Source: an uncultured Eubacterium sp. (GTDB taxonomy: Bacteria; Bacillota; Clostridia; Lachnospirales; Lachnospiraceae). From it: a DNA stretch of 64,000 bases. A program made the position numbers and the translations under genes. Shown piece after piece: positions 25,425 to 33,640 of the stretch (positions within the stretch are counted from its first letter, which is position 1; each line of letters opens with the position of its first letter). A model generated the notes under the pieces. The model was not told the DNA's origin. It did no database searches and saw only the letters and a program-made list of their open reading frames with translations. The stretch lies in NCBI GenBank assembly GCA_910584795.1, contig CAJUBZ010000013.1, positions 1 through 64,000 of the forward strand. Reading direction: 5' to 3'.

Positions 25425-27524
25425 ATGAATAAAAGTATGTGTATTTATGTAAAGAGAGTAGTTAGTTTATTATTAATAATTGCAATATTAGGTGGAAGTA
25501 TTAATAATAGAGAAAGTGAAATTAGTGCAAAATGTAATCATATTATAAAAGATTATATTATTTTTGCAAAAAATGAGAAAGCATTAAATACGGCATTAGA
25601 TACTATTAACAGAGATGTGACTCAAAAGAGCGAGGAACTGTCAGATAATATGACGGTTGCAGAACTTTCAGAAGAAGAAGTATTAGAGTTGAATAAGGAT
25701 AGCAATGTAGTAGTTGAAGAAGATTATGTTTTGGAAGCAAATAAAGTAAAACCTGGGAGTAAGTCCAAAAAAGCACGCTATAAAAAATTAGAAAAAGCTA
25801 ATAAAGAGAGAAAAAATGATGTAGAAGCAGAATGGAACTTGCAGGCTATAAATGCAGATGATGTAGAAATAGATAATAGCGAAGCAAATAAAGTTAAGGT
25901 TGCTGTATTAGATTCAGGAGTTGATTTTATAGAGGGGGTTAATTTAGTTAAAACAGTGAATTTTGTGGAAGCTGAAGATAATATTTCAGTCTGGTATCAA
26001 GATTTAACAGGTCATGGAACAAGTATTGCCAGTGTTATTGCTGGAGATGGGCAAAATGTTGTTCAAGGCGTTAACTCAAATGTTGATTTATATTCAGTAA
26101 AAGTATTAGACAAAGACAATAAGGCATCAATTAGCCGGATTATTCGAGGAATTTATTGGTGTATTGATAATGATGTTAATATTATTAATATGAGTTTTGG
26201 AACGTCATCATATTCAAAAGCATTAGAAAAGGCTGTGGAAGATGCATATAAAGCAAATATTCTTTTGGTTGCAGCGGCAGGCAATCATGATAGTAATGTA
26301 GAATATCCGGCTGCGTTTGAAAAGGTTATGGCAGTGGCAGCAACGGATACTAAATCTGAAATTAGTGATTTTAGTAATGTAGGTGAAGAGTTGGATATAG
26401 CTGCACCAGGAGAAAAAGTCAGAGTTTTAGGTCTTTTTGGATTTAATGGAGTAACACATGGCACAAGCATTGCTGTACCACATGTAGTTGGAGTTGCTTC
26501 ATTGTTATGGGAAAAAGATTTGTCTAAGTCGAATGAATTCATACGACAATTAATCATGTATAGTTCGAAAGATATATTGAATACAAATGATTGTGGTCTT
26601 TTGGATGCGGGTTATGCATTAAAGATTTATGATAATTTTGAGAAGAGTTTTAAAGAAAAAGATTTCGAAAGCAAAGAGTATATACCAGAGAACAGTGAAT
26701 CTGTTGAAACGTTTAATGAAGTTGAAGGGGATTCATCCTATGTAGAAGGAAGATGGCTGACTGATGGACATCAAAATCTTGTGTCGGAAGGGGCAAAAAA
26801 ACAGGTGACAGATGCAACGGCTTTGGCGATTTTAAAAGCTGGAGCAATATACCCAGACAGACCTGATTCGGGAATGGATGGAGGAACTACAGATAATCCA
26901 CAGTATCATGGTGGATATAAGGATGGAGTAGGTGATCCGGTTAATTATGTGGCATGTTATGAATTTGTAACAAGAATTGCTCTAAAAAATGGAGATGCTT
27001 CATTAATAACAAATTATAAATCTATTTATGGATTAGGAAAAGATAATTATGACTGGATGAGAACTGATTTTACATCGAAAAAGGTAGGATGGTGTACATG
27101 GAGTACAATTTTTTCTGGAATAAAAGTAAATGGAGTTTCAGTAGCAGATACAAATAAAAACAGAAAGTATTTTACTTGGGGTATAGCACTTCATATATTG
27201 GGAGATACATTTGCCCATAGAACTTATAGAAAGTCAGATAAAAAGGCGATAGTTCATAGTAATCCTAATAGTTCCCAAATTTTAGGTGCAGATGATCCGA
27301 ATGTTGTTAGAGGAAGGTGGGTGGTTGCTAAATATGCTATAAAATCTAGTATTGAGAGTTTATTAATAAATGATTATGGAGATTTTAATGAAATAGAATA
27401 TGCATTAAGAAGGCAGACAGAAACAAGCAATAGTCAATTATTTTTAAAAAAACGTTTAGCAAGATATATGGTTAGTAATGGAGGGGCTGAAACCTCTTAT
27501 GTAAGAAATGCAAATATTGATTAG
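25425..27524 (+). CDS. Secreted subtilisin-like protease with C-terminal HxxxDxxxH domain
   Basis: This 699-residue protein has an N-terminal hydrophobic signal (about 10-27), an inhibitor/propeptide-like segment (about 35-110), and an S8 peptidase domain (about 150-400). The complete triad is visible: D163 in VLDSGVD, H197 in GHGTSIAS and S348 in GTSIAVPH, with oxyanion N287. After a linker, a distinct C-terminal region (about 440-699) contains LHILGDTFAHR with H590, D594 and H598. That HxxxDxxxH pattern resembles zinc-binding helices of phospholipase C / S1-P1 nuclease-like and DUF6765-type proteins. Its activity is unknown. It stands alone ahead of a secreted LRR protein. No wall-anchoring motif is seen. 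Confidence 0.88.
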   Translation: MNKSMCIYVKRVVSLLLIIAILGGSINNRESEISAKCNHIIKDYIIFAKNEKALNTALDTINRDVTQKSEELSDNMTVAELSEEEVLELNKDSNVVVEEDYVLEANKVKPGSKSKKARYKKLEKANKERKNDVEAEWNLQAINADDVEIDNSEANKVKVAVLDSGVDFIEGVNLVKTVNFVEAEDNISVWYQDLTGHGTSIASVIAGDGQNVVQGVNSNVDLYSVKVLDKDNKASISRIIRGIYWCIDNDVNIINMSFGTSSYSKALEKAVEDAYKANILLVAAAGNHDSNVEYPAAFEKVMAVAATDTKSEISDFSNVGEELDIAAPGEKVRVLGLFGFNGVTHGTSIAVPHVVGVASLLWEKDLSKSNEFIRQLIMYSSKDILNTNDCGLLDAGYALKIYDNFEKSFKEKDFESKEYIPENSESVETFNEVEGDSSYVEGRWLTDGHQNLVSEGAKKQVTDATALAILKAGAIYPDRPDSGMDGGTTDNPQYHGGYKDGVGDPVNYVACYEFVTRIALKNGDASLITNYKSIYGLGKDNYDWMRTDFTSKKVGWCTWSTIFSGIKVNGVSVADTNKNRKYFTWGIALHILGDTFAHRTYRKSDKKAIVHSNPNSSQILGADDPNVVRGRWVVAKYAIKSSIESLLINDYGDFNEIEYALRRQTETSNSQLFLKKRLARYMVSNGGAETSYVRNANID

Positions 27525-27684
27525 TATGGATATATAAGATATAGTTATTACTATAGTGTGGGATAGAACAAAAATAAAATCTCATAAGTAGTCTATAGAT
27601 AAAATTTAATGTGTGCAATATGCAATAAAAGTATTAAGAAATTCGTTTCATTAATATAGCAAATAGAAAGGATGGAAAGAAACT

Positions 27685-28998
27685 ATGAAAGAAGGTAGAG
27701 TGAAAGTTCTAAAAAGCATGTGTTTAATGCTACTGTCATTATCATTAGTTATAGCAATTCTGCTTACAGCAAATGTTGTTCATGCTAAAAGCGAAATAAT
27801 TCCAAATAATGATAAAGGAATACCGGATAAATGTTTATATAAAGAAATATTATATGAACTCGAAAAAAAGAGTAATGGCAAATTTACAAAAGATGAAGCA
27901 GCGAGTTTATATGGTCTTAGCATACAATTTTCAGTAAATGGAAAAGTTAAAACACTAAAAGGAATTGAGAATTTAACAAATTTGAGATATTTGGCAATTT
28001 GGGATGATACTGAATTAACAACTCTTAATGGGATTGAGAATTTAACAAATTTGTGTGATTTAAAAATAGGTGGAAATAAATTAGCAAATCTTAAGGGAGT
28101 TGAAAATTTAACTAATTTGGAAACTTTAAGTATTGGAAAAGGCAAGTTAAAGAATGTTGATGAGATTAAGAATTTGTCTAGATTGAAGGAGTTGTCTATT
28201 AGAGGTAATAAACTGGAAGATTGGACAACTGTAAGTAATCTGACCGAATTAGAAAGTTTGGATATAAGTGGTTGTGGAGTGACGGATAGCAAACTTGAAA
28301 CCATTGTAAGCAAGTTGACCAAACTGTTAAGTTTAGGAATTTCAGACAATAGTTTAGACAATTTAAAATCAATTAGTGGATTGACAAAACTTGAATCGTT
28401 AGGTGTAAATAATTGTAAGTTAAAGAGTTTATCCGGAATTGAAAATTTAACTGAACTACAAGATTTATCTGTATCTAAAAATAGATTGACAAATTTGAAC
28501 GGGATAGAAAATTTGACAAAGATAGGGGTTTTATATGCAGATAAAAACAAGATAACCAAGCTTCCAAACTTAAAGAAACTTAAAAGTTTTAACCTTGAAT
28601 ATTCTACCTTTTTTGACAATAAAATCAGTGAAAAAGTATTCAAAAAGAATTTACCATCACATGTTCCAAAGTGGTGGATTAACAATCAGGTTTTATTTCA
28701 AAATTTTAAAAAGAAACTAAAAGTTAATAAAGTAAAAAAAATAAAAAGTACGACAAAAAAAATTACCGGAGTAACTGAGAAGAGGGCAACAGTAGTATTA
28801 ATGACATCGAAGGGGAAAAAAATCAAAAAGGTTAAAGTTAATAAAAAAGGAGCTTTTTGCTTTAAAAAACTTGCTTTAAGAAAATATAAAGGTAAGAAAC
28901 TTAAAATTACAGCATATTTATTATATGATGATCAGATTAATGGTGAGCGTGGTAATGTGGCTGTAAAGACTGTGAAATTTACTGTTCGAAAGAGGTGA
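27685..28998 (+). CDS. Secreted leucine-rich-repeat (internalin-like) protein
   Basis: This 437-residue protein has a signal peptide ending VVHA before Lys-Ser. About ten 21-22-residue leucine-rich repeats (about 90-310) follow the pattern GIENLTNLxxLxIxxNKL of the LRR_4/internalin class. A Lys-rich C-terminal region (about 340-437) has alternating beta-strand pattern and GKKIKKVKVNKKGAF, resembling Ig-like domains common in Lachnospiraceae surface proteins. No LPxTG, membrane tail or choline-binding repeat is present, so it may be secreted or held by charge. Binding partner unknown. The strong repeat bias creates a long spurious antisense frame. Confidence 0.88.
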   Translation: MKEGRVKVLKSMCLMLLSLSLVIAILLTANVVHAKSEIIPNNDKGIPDKCLYKEILYELEKKSNGKFTKDEAASLYGLSIQFSVNGKVKTLKGIENLTNLRYLAIWDDTELTTLNGIENLTNLCDLKIGGNKLANLKGVENLTNLETLSIGKGKLKNVDEIKNLSRLKELSIRGNKLEDWTTVSNLTELESLDISGCGVTDSKLETIVSKLTKLLSLGISDNSLDNLKSISGLTKLESLGVNNCKLKSLSGIENLTELQDLSVSKNRLTNLNGIENLTKIGVLYADKNKITKLPNLKKLKSFNLEYSTFFDNKISEKVFKKNLPSHVPKWWINNQVLFQNFKKKLKVNKVKKIKSTTKKITGVTEKRATVVLMTSKGKKIKKVKVNKKGAFCFKKLALRKYKGKKLKITAYLLYDDQINGERGNVAVKTVKFTVRKR

Positions 28999-29030
28999 AA
29001 ACAGATTAAATTTAACGTATTATACTTATA

Positions 29031-29070
29031 AAAAAGCAGCCTTACGAGTGAGCTCGAAAGGCTGTTTTTT
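29031..29070. terminator. Bidirectional terminator between the LRR gene and dut
   Basis: CAGCCTT (29037-29043) pairs with AAGGCTG (29058-29064). The stem is extended by A/T runs on either side, and the loop carries a nested CGAG-CTCG stem. It lies between convergent genes. Confidence 0.85.
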
Positions 29071-29083
29071 ATTATTGTCTAAA

Positions 29084-29515
29084 TTATTTGCTTCCAGTTG
29101 AACCAAATCCGCCAACACCTCTGACCGTATCAGATAATTCTTCCACTTCATCAAAATCAACTTTCAAAAATGGAGCAATTACCATTTGGGCAATTCGCTC
29201 TTTTGGCTCAACCACCCTTGTTTCTGATGCATGATTATATAGAGCGACAGTGATTTCACCGCGGTAATCTGCATCAACGACTCCAACCTTATTGGCAGGA
29301 GCCAGTCCTTTCTTGCAGGAAAGACCGCTTCTGGCATAAATAAATCCTGCATAGCCCATTGGAATTTCCATTGCAATACCGGTTCCGATAAAAGCGGTTT
29401 CGCCAGGCTCAATCGTAACAGCTTCATCAATACATGCATATAAATCAGCCCCCGCTGCGTATTCTGAACCATAGGTTGGAATAACAGCGTTTTCATTTAA
29501 TTTTTTTATATTCAT
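29084..29515 (-). CDS. dut: dUTP diphosphatase
   Basis: This 143-residue trimeric dUTPase hydrolyses dUTP to dUMP. The five conserved motifs are visible, including YAAGADLYA (motif 1), GFIYARSGLSCKKG (motif 2), VGVVDADYRGEI (motif 3), AQMVIAPF (motif 4) and RGVGGFGSTG (motif 5) at the C terminus. It is the terminal gene of a minus-strand cluster behind the NrdG-like gene, joining two nucleotide-metabolism functions. Size is normal. Confidence 0.97.
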   Translation of the reverse strand: MNIKKLNENAVIPTYGSEYAAGADLYACIDEAVTIEPGETAFIGTGIAMEIPMGYAGFIYARSGLSCKKGLAPANKVGVVDADYRGEITVALYNHASETRVVEPKERIAQMVIAPFLKVDFDEVEELSDTVRGVGGFGSTGSK

Positions 29516-29569
29516 CTTTATGTTTCCTCCAAATGTTTTTTGAGTTTTTAGTTTTCAGGTCAAAAAAGA

Positions 29570-30097
29570 TTATAGTCGTTTTTCCCAAAGTACAATCTCA
29601 CCACGTTCTAAAGTTTCCGGGATTTTAATCAGCCGCTGATTTTCAGAACCTCTGAAAACCAGACTTGGATTTTTTAGAGATTCGATAAATGGTCCATCCA
29701 CTAAAACATCAATGTAGGATAGAAGTTCTTTTGTCTCATCCCATTCTTTGTACATATGAGCCATGATATCTTTTTCAAATTCATATCCGGTAAAACACCA
29801 AATTGTTTTATCGGGGTAAATTTCTTTGATTTTTTTTGCAAGAGGGATAAGACCACGTTGATTGACTCTTTCTAGTGGTTCTCCACCTAAGAATGTCACA
29901 CCGGCATAGGCGCCAAAACTTAAAGTATCAATAATATAATCTATCGTTTCGTCGTTAAAAATTTTTCCGTAATTAAAATCCCATGCCTGTTCATTAAAAC
30001 AGCCAGGACATCTGTGATGACAGCCGCTCACAAATAATGAAACTCTGATGCCAGGACCATTTGCCACATCATAAGTTTTGATTTCAGCATAATTCAT
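29570..30097 (-). CDS. nrdG: Anaerobic ribonucleotide reductase activating protein (radical SAM)
   Basis: This 175-residue radical SAM activase installs the glycyl radical on class III ribonucleotide reductase. The iron-sulphur motif is CHHRCPGC near residue 27 (CxxxCxxC), followed by GVTFLGGEPL as the SAM-binding GGE motif. The start ATG at 30097 has AGGAAG at suitable spacing; a GTG 6 bases upstream is too close. The reductase nrdD is not adjacent in this window. The gene indicates anaerobic growth. A related glycyl-radical-enzyme activase is a less likely alternative. Confidence 0.9.
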   Translation of the reverse strand: MNYAEIKTYDVANGPGIRVSLFVSGCHHRCPGCFNEQAWDFNYGKIFNDETIDYIIDTLSFGAYAGVTFLGGEPLERVNQRGLIPLAKKIKEIYPDKTIWCFTGYEFEKDIMAHMYKEWDETKELLSYIDVLVDGPFIESLKNPSLVFRGSENQRLIKIPETLERGEIVLWEKRL

Positions 30098-30161
30098 GTC
30101 CACGCTTCCTTCTTTCTATTACTAATTTAAAATAAAAGAATTATCAATCTATTTTCTTTAT

Positions 30162-31313
30162 CTATTTAATATTATTTTTTACAGCTTTACTTACTATATC
30201 TGCTACATCAGGATTAAATGCTTCCGGCAAAATATTTTCTTCGTTTAATTCATCATCTGGTACTAATGAAGCGATGGCAAGAGCAGCAGCCAGTTTCATC
30301 TCTTCTGTAATTTGTTTTGCACGTCCCTCTAAAGCACCTTTGAAAATACCAGGAAATGCTACGACATTGTTTACCTGATTTGGGAAGTCAGAACGTCCGG
30401 TTCCAACGACTTTTGCACCGGCAGCTTTTGCTACATCTGGCATGATTTCAGGAACAGGATTTGCCATAGCAAACATAATTGCATCCTTGTTCATTGTCTG
30501 AACCATTTCGGCTGTTACCATATTAGGAGCAGAAACTCCAACAAAAATATCAGCACCAACTAATGCGTCAGCTAATTTTCCGTTTATTCTGGAAAGATTG
30601 GTTACTTCAGCCATTTCCTTCTGAGCCCAGTTTAAATCTTCAATATCTTTTGAAAGAATTCCGTATAATCCACAGATTGTGACATCTTGAAAACCATAGT
30701 TTAAAAGTAACTTACAGATAGCAATTCCGGCAGAACCGTCACCGTTAATAACTACTTTACAGTTTTCCTTATTTTTGCCGACTACTTTTAGGGCATTGAT
30801 AATACCAGCCAGAACAACGATAGCAGTACCATGCTGATCATCATGAAAAACAGGAATATCCAGTCTCTCTTTTAATTTGCTTTCGATTTCAAAGCATCTT
30901 GGAGCTGAAATATCCTCCAGATTAATACCGCCAAAGCCAGGGGCAATACGGACAACAGTATCAATAATCTCATCTGGGTCCTGAGTATCAAGGCAGATAG
31001 GAACTGCATTGACGCCGCCAAATTCCTTAAATAATACAGCTTTTCCTTCCATAACAGGCATGGCAGCTTCCGGTCCAATGTTTCCTAAACCGAGAACAGC
31101 ACTTCCGTCAGATACGACAGCTACAGTGTTTGCTTTCCAAGTATATTTGTACACATCATCTGGATTGTCTGCAATTTTTCTACAAGGTTCTGCAACACCA
31201 GGGGTGTATGCTAAAGATAAGTCTTCTCGTGAATTTACATGACACTTTGCTTCAGTGCTTAATTTTCCATTTAACTCTTCATGTAATTTTAATGCTTTTT
31301 CGTCAGTTGTCAT
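30162..31313 (-). CDS. NAD(P)-dependent malic enzyme
   Basis: This 383-residue short-form bacterial malic enzyme decarboxylates malate to pyruvate. Visible features are the catalytic tyrosine region LAYTPGVAEPC, NIGPEAAMPVMEGKAVLFK with the active-site lysine, the metal/malate-binding segment VFHDDQHGTAIV, and the Rossmann motif INGDGSAGIA. Cofactor preference is not certain, although this clade is usually NAD-linked. It is preceded by GGAGG and transcribed from the region that carries the 56-bp repeats. No C-terminal phosphotransacetylase domain is present. Confidence 0.93.
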   Translation of the reverse strand: MTTDEKALKLHEELNGKLSTEAKCHVNSREDLSLAYTPGVAEPCRKIADNPDDVYKYTWKANTVAVVSDGSAVLGLGNIGPEAAMPVMEGKAVLFKEFGGVNAVPICLDTQDPDEIIDTVVRIAPGFGGINLEDISAPRCFEIESKLKERLDIPVFHDDQHGTAIVVLAGIINALKVVGKNKENCKVVINGDGSAGIAICKLLLNYGFQDVTICGLYGILSKDIEDLNWAQKEMAEVTNLSRINGKLADALVGADIFVGVSAPNMVTAEMVQTMNKDAIMFAMANPVPEIMPDVAKAAGAKVVGTGRSDFPNQVNNVVAFPGIFKGALEGRAKQITEEMKLAAALAIASLVPDDELNEENILPEAFNPDVADIVSKAVKNNIK

Positions 31314-31341
31314 TTTAAACCTCCAAATTAGAATATTATAT

Positions 31342-31453
31342 GTTCAGCCAACAGCTCGAATTCGCTTCGCTTTTTTCGCTGTTTTGGCTTATCCAAAGTT
31401 CAGCCAACAGCTCGAATTCGCTTTGCTTTTCTCGCTGTTTTGGCTCACCATAT
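31342..31453. repeat. 56-bp tandem direct repeat (two copies)
   Basis: Copies at 31342-31397 and 31398-31453 both begin GTTCAGCCAACAGCTCGAAT and differ at only a few positions until their last bases. Each copy contains internal complementarity (CCAACAGC with GCTGTTTTGG). The unit lies between malic enzyme and rho. Its first bases recur inverted at 31519-31526 (GGCTGAAC), beyond the adjacent hairpin. Confidence 0.85.
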
Positions 31454-31514
31454 GACATAAAAATTAAATGTCCAAAATTCTGTAAACAGTTTTTGGACAT
31501 TTAATTTTTATGTC
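31454..31514. terminator. Very strong 24-bp hairpin between malic enzyme and rho
   Basis: GACATAAAAATTAAATGTCC and four following A pair perfectly with their complement (31454-31477 with 31491-31514) around a 13-base loop. Its length exceeds ordinary terminators and it is not next to a gene end. It may be part of a small mobile or repeated element with the 56-bp repeats rather than a true terminator. Confidence 0.6.
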
Positions 31515-31549
31515 GCATGGCTGAACTGTTATACACATCATAACATAGT

Positions 31550-31579
31550 TTGAAAATTAACACTATTCTTTTTTAGAAT
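31550..31579 (+). promoter_or_regulatory. Putative rho promoter
   Basis: TTGAAA (31550-31555) and TAGAAT (31574-31579) are separated by 18 bases. They are followed by an untranslated leader of about 100 bases that includes the palindrome GGGATATCCC at 31624-31633. Confidence 0.5.
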
Positions 31580-31683
31580 GATATGTTAGAATATGAAAGA
31601 GTTTAACTTCTGTAAATTCTAAAGGGATATCCCCTATATTTCCATAGAAGATAATTGAATAAAAAACTTAGGAAGGAGTTTTT

Positions 31684-33111
31684 ATGAGAGAAAAATTACA
31701 GGCATTACCGGTAGGTGAATTAAGAGAGATAGCAAAGGCAAATGGAATTAAGTCTGTTTCTATACTTAGAAAACAACAATTAATAGATATGATTCTTGAA
31801 GTAGCACAGCGGAATGAAAAGAAAGAAGAATCAGATAAAACAGAAGAGGTTGTTAAGGGTTCGGCCGAGGTGAAACAGGAGATTTCCAGAGAACAGAAAA
31901 ATACCGGAGAGAATGTCAGATATAGAAAGAGACACCATAGTGATAATCTTGAACATAGAGATGAAGTACCACAGGAGACAGGGGTGACGAGAACAGGAAT
32001 ATTAGAGGTTATGCCTGACGGTTTTGGATTTATTCGATGTGACAATTATCTGCCGGGAGAAGATGATGTTTATGTGGCACCATCCCAGATCAAGAGATTC
32101 CAATTGAAAACCGGAGACTTTATTACCGGGAGGGTCAGAGAAAAAAGAGAAAACGAGAAGTTTGGCGCACTGTATTATGTGGACATGGTAAATGGTGAAA
32201 GTTTAGATAAAGTTTTAAAACGTCCGAATTTTGAGGAATTGACGCCGATATTCCCTAATGAGAGACTGCATCTTGAGACGGATGGTCACAGTACAGCAAT
32301 GCGTATTGTAGATATTGTAAGTCCGATAGGAAAAGGTCAGCGTGGAATGATTGTTTCACCACCAAAAGCAGGAAAGACCACTTTGTTAAAAGAGACTGCA
32401 AAGGCAGTTCTTAAGAATAATCCGGAAATGGAAATGATTATACTTTTAATAGATGAAAGACCAGAGGAAGTGACGGATATTAAAGAGGCAATACAAGGTG
32501 ATAATGTCGAAGTTATTTATTCAACCTTTGACGAACTTCCGGAACATCATAAACGAGTGTCCGAAATGGTTATCGAGAGAGCGAAACGTTTAGTGGAGCA
32601 TGGGAAAGATGTAATTATATTATTAGACAGCATCACCCGTCTTGCAAGAGCTTATAATATGACAGTCCCACCAAGCGGACGAACATTGTCAGGTGGTTTA
32701 GACCCGGCGGCACTTCATATGCCTAAGAGATTTTTTGGTGCAGCCAGAAATATGAGAGAAGGCGGAAGCCTTACGGTTTTAGCTACAGCATTGGTAAATA
32801 CAGGAAGCAAAATGGACGATGTTGTTTATGAGGAATTTAAGGGAACCGGAAATATGGAACTGGTTCTTGATAGAAAATTATCAGAGAAGAGAATATTCCC
32901 TGCAATTGATATTACACAGTCAGGTACGAGAAGAGAAGATTTGTTGTTAAGTGCAGACGAACTGGGTGCATCTTATATTATCAGAAAAGAAACCAATGGA
33001 ATGAGAAAAGAAGATGCAGTAGAACAGATATTGAATTTGTTTGCAAGAACAAAGAGCAACGAAGAATTTATAGAAAAGGTAGGCAAAATCCGAACAAATT
33101 TTAATAGATAA
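31684..33111 (+). CDS. rho: Transcription termination factor Rho
   Basis: This 475-residue hexameric RNA helicase has an N-terminal Rho_N helical domain (about 1-45, starting REKLQALPVGELREIAKANG), a charged low-complexity insertion of about 60 residues, and the cold-shock-like RNA-binding domain (about 100-175) with GFGFIR. The ATPase core carries Walker A PPKAGKTTLL, Walker B VIILLDSITRLARAYN and the Q/R-loop region. The charged insertion before the RNA-binding domain is common in Clostridia. AAGGAG precedes the ATG. It heads a rho-rpmE-yqhQ-prmC-prfA block. Confidence 0.97.
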   Translation: MREKLQALPVGELREIAKANGIKSVSILRKQQLIDMILEVAQRNEKKEESDKTEEVVKGSAEVKQEISREQKNTGENVRYRKRHHSDNLEHRDEVPQETGVTRTGILEVMPDGFGFIRCDNYLPGEDDVYVAPSQIKRFQLKTGDFITGRVREKRENEKFGALYYVDMVNGESLDKVLKRPNFEELTPIFPNERLHLETDGHSTAMRIVDIVSPIGKGQRGMIVSPPKAGKTTLLKETAKAVLKNNPEMEMIILLIDERPEEVTDIKEAIQGDNVEVIYSTFDELPEHHKRVSEMVIERAKRLVEHGKDVIILLDSITRLARAYNMTVPPSGRTLSGGLDPAALHMPKRFFGAARNMREGGSLTVLATALVNTGSKMDDVVYEEFKGTGNMELVLDRKLSEKRIFPAIDITQSGTRREDLLLSADELGASYIIRKETNGMRKEDAVEQILNLFARTKSNEEFIEKVGKIRTNFNR

Positions 33112-33176
33112 AAAATATAAAATTTATCATAATTTGAAGAAATAAATTGAAAAAAAATAATAGTTTGCGAAAATAC

Positions 33177-33205
33177 TTGCTATTGGTATGTATCTATGTT
33201 ATAAT
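33177..33205 (+). promoter_or_regulatory. rpmE promoter
   Basis: TTGCTA (33177-33182) and a consensus TATAAT (33200-33205) are spaced by 17 bases in the rho-rpmE gap, giving a leader of about 60 bases. Confidence 0.75.
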
Positions 33206-33229
33206 TGCAAAGCTATTGAGTAAAAACGG

Positions 33230-33244
33230 ATTGGCGTTGCCAAT
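33230..33244 (+). promoter_or_regulatory. Hairpin in the rpmE leader
   Basis: ATTGGC-GTT-GCCAAT forms a compact 6-bp hairpin with a 3-base loop, about 30 bases before the L31 start codon. Autoregulatory leaders are known for L31 in Firmicutes; whether this is one needs a covariance-model search. Confidence 0.4.
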
Positions 33245-33274
33245 AAGCATAAAAAATTTAAAGAGGTGAATGTA

Positions 33275-33475
33275 ATGAGAGAAGGAATCCATCCAGATTA
33301 CCATGAAGCAACCGTTACATGTAACTGTGGTAACACATTCGTAACAGGTTCTACAAAAAAAGACATTCATGTTGAAATTTGTTCAGCATGTCATCCTTTC
33401 TACACAGGACAGCAGAAAGCTATTTCAGCACGTGGTAGAATTGATAAGTTCAATAAGAAATATGGTATCAAATAA
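33275..33475 (+). CDS. rpmE: 50S ribosomal protein L31 (zinc-binding form)
   Basis: This 66-residue protein starts MREGIHPDYHEATVTCNCGN. The CNC pair near residue 16 and CSACHPF near residue 37 supply the cysteines of the zinc-containing (C+) L31 type, which can be swapped for a zinc-free form in some bacteria. The ATG at 33275 is set by GAGGTG 6 bases upstream; the frame is open to a GTG 9 bases earlier. It has its own promoter and leader. Confidence 0.96.
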   Translation: MREGIHPDYHEATVTCNCGNTFVTGSTKKDIHVEICSACHPFYTGQQKAISARGRIDKFNKKYGIK

Positions 33476-33640
33476 TTTTTTGAGGATAACAGGTTGGGAA
33501 GAGATTCTCAACCTATTTTCGTTGTAAAATAAAATATCGGTTTTAATAAAAATGTGAGGTTGATAGAAATTCACAACCGACCAGTTTATGCCTGATTTAG
33601 AAGTACTTACGATTCTGAATCAAGCATCAGGAGATAAAAT

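Noticed and set aside
27780..28685. 301-codon antisense reading frame opposite the LRR protein
   Set aside because: It mirrors the repeated codons of the leucine-rich repeats, has no ribosome site and encodes a Phe/Leu/Ser-rich nonsense composition.
31342..31453. Tandem 56-bp repeats as a CRISPR array
   Set aside because: Only two directly adjoining copies, no unique spacers, no cas genes.
31624..31633. GGGATATCCC palindrome in the rho leader as an operator
   Set aside because: Ten-base palindromes are common and nothing links it to a regulator; kept only as a note in the promoter entry.
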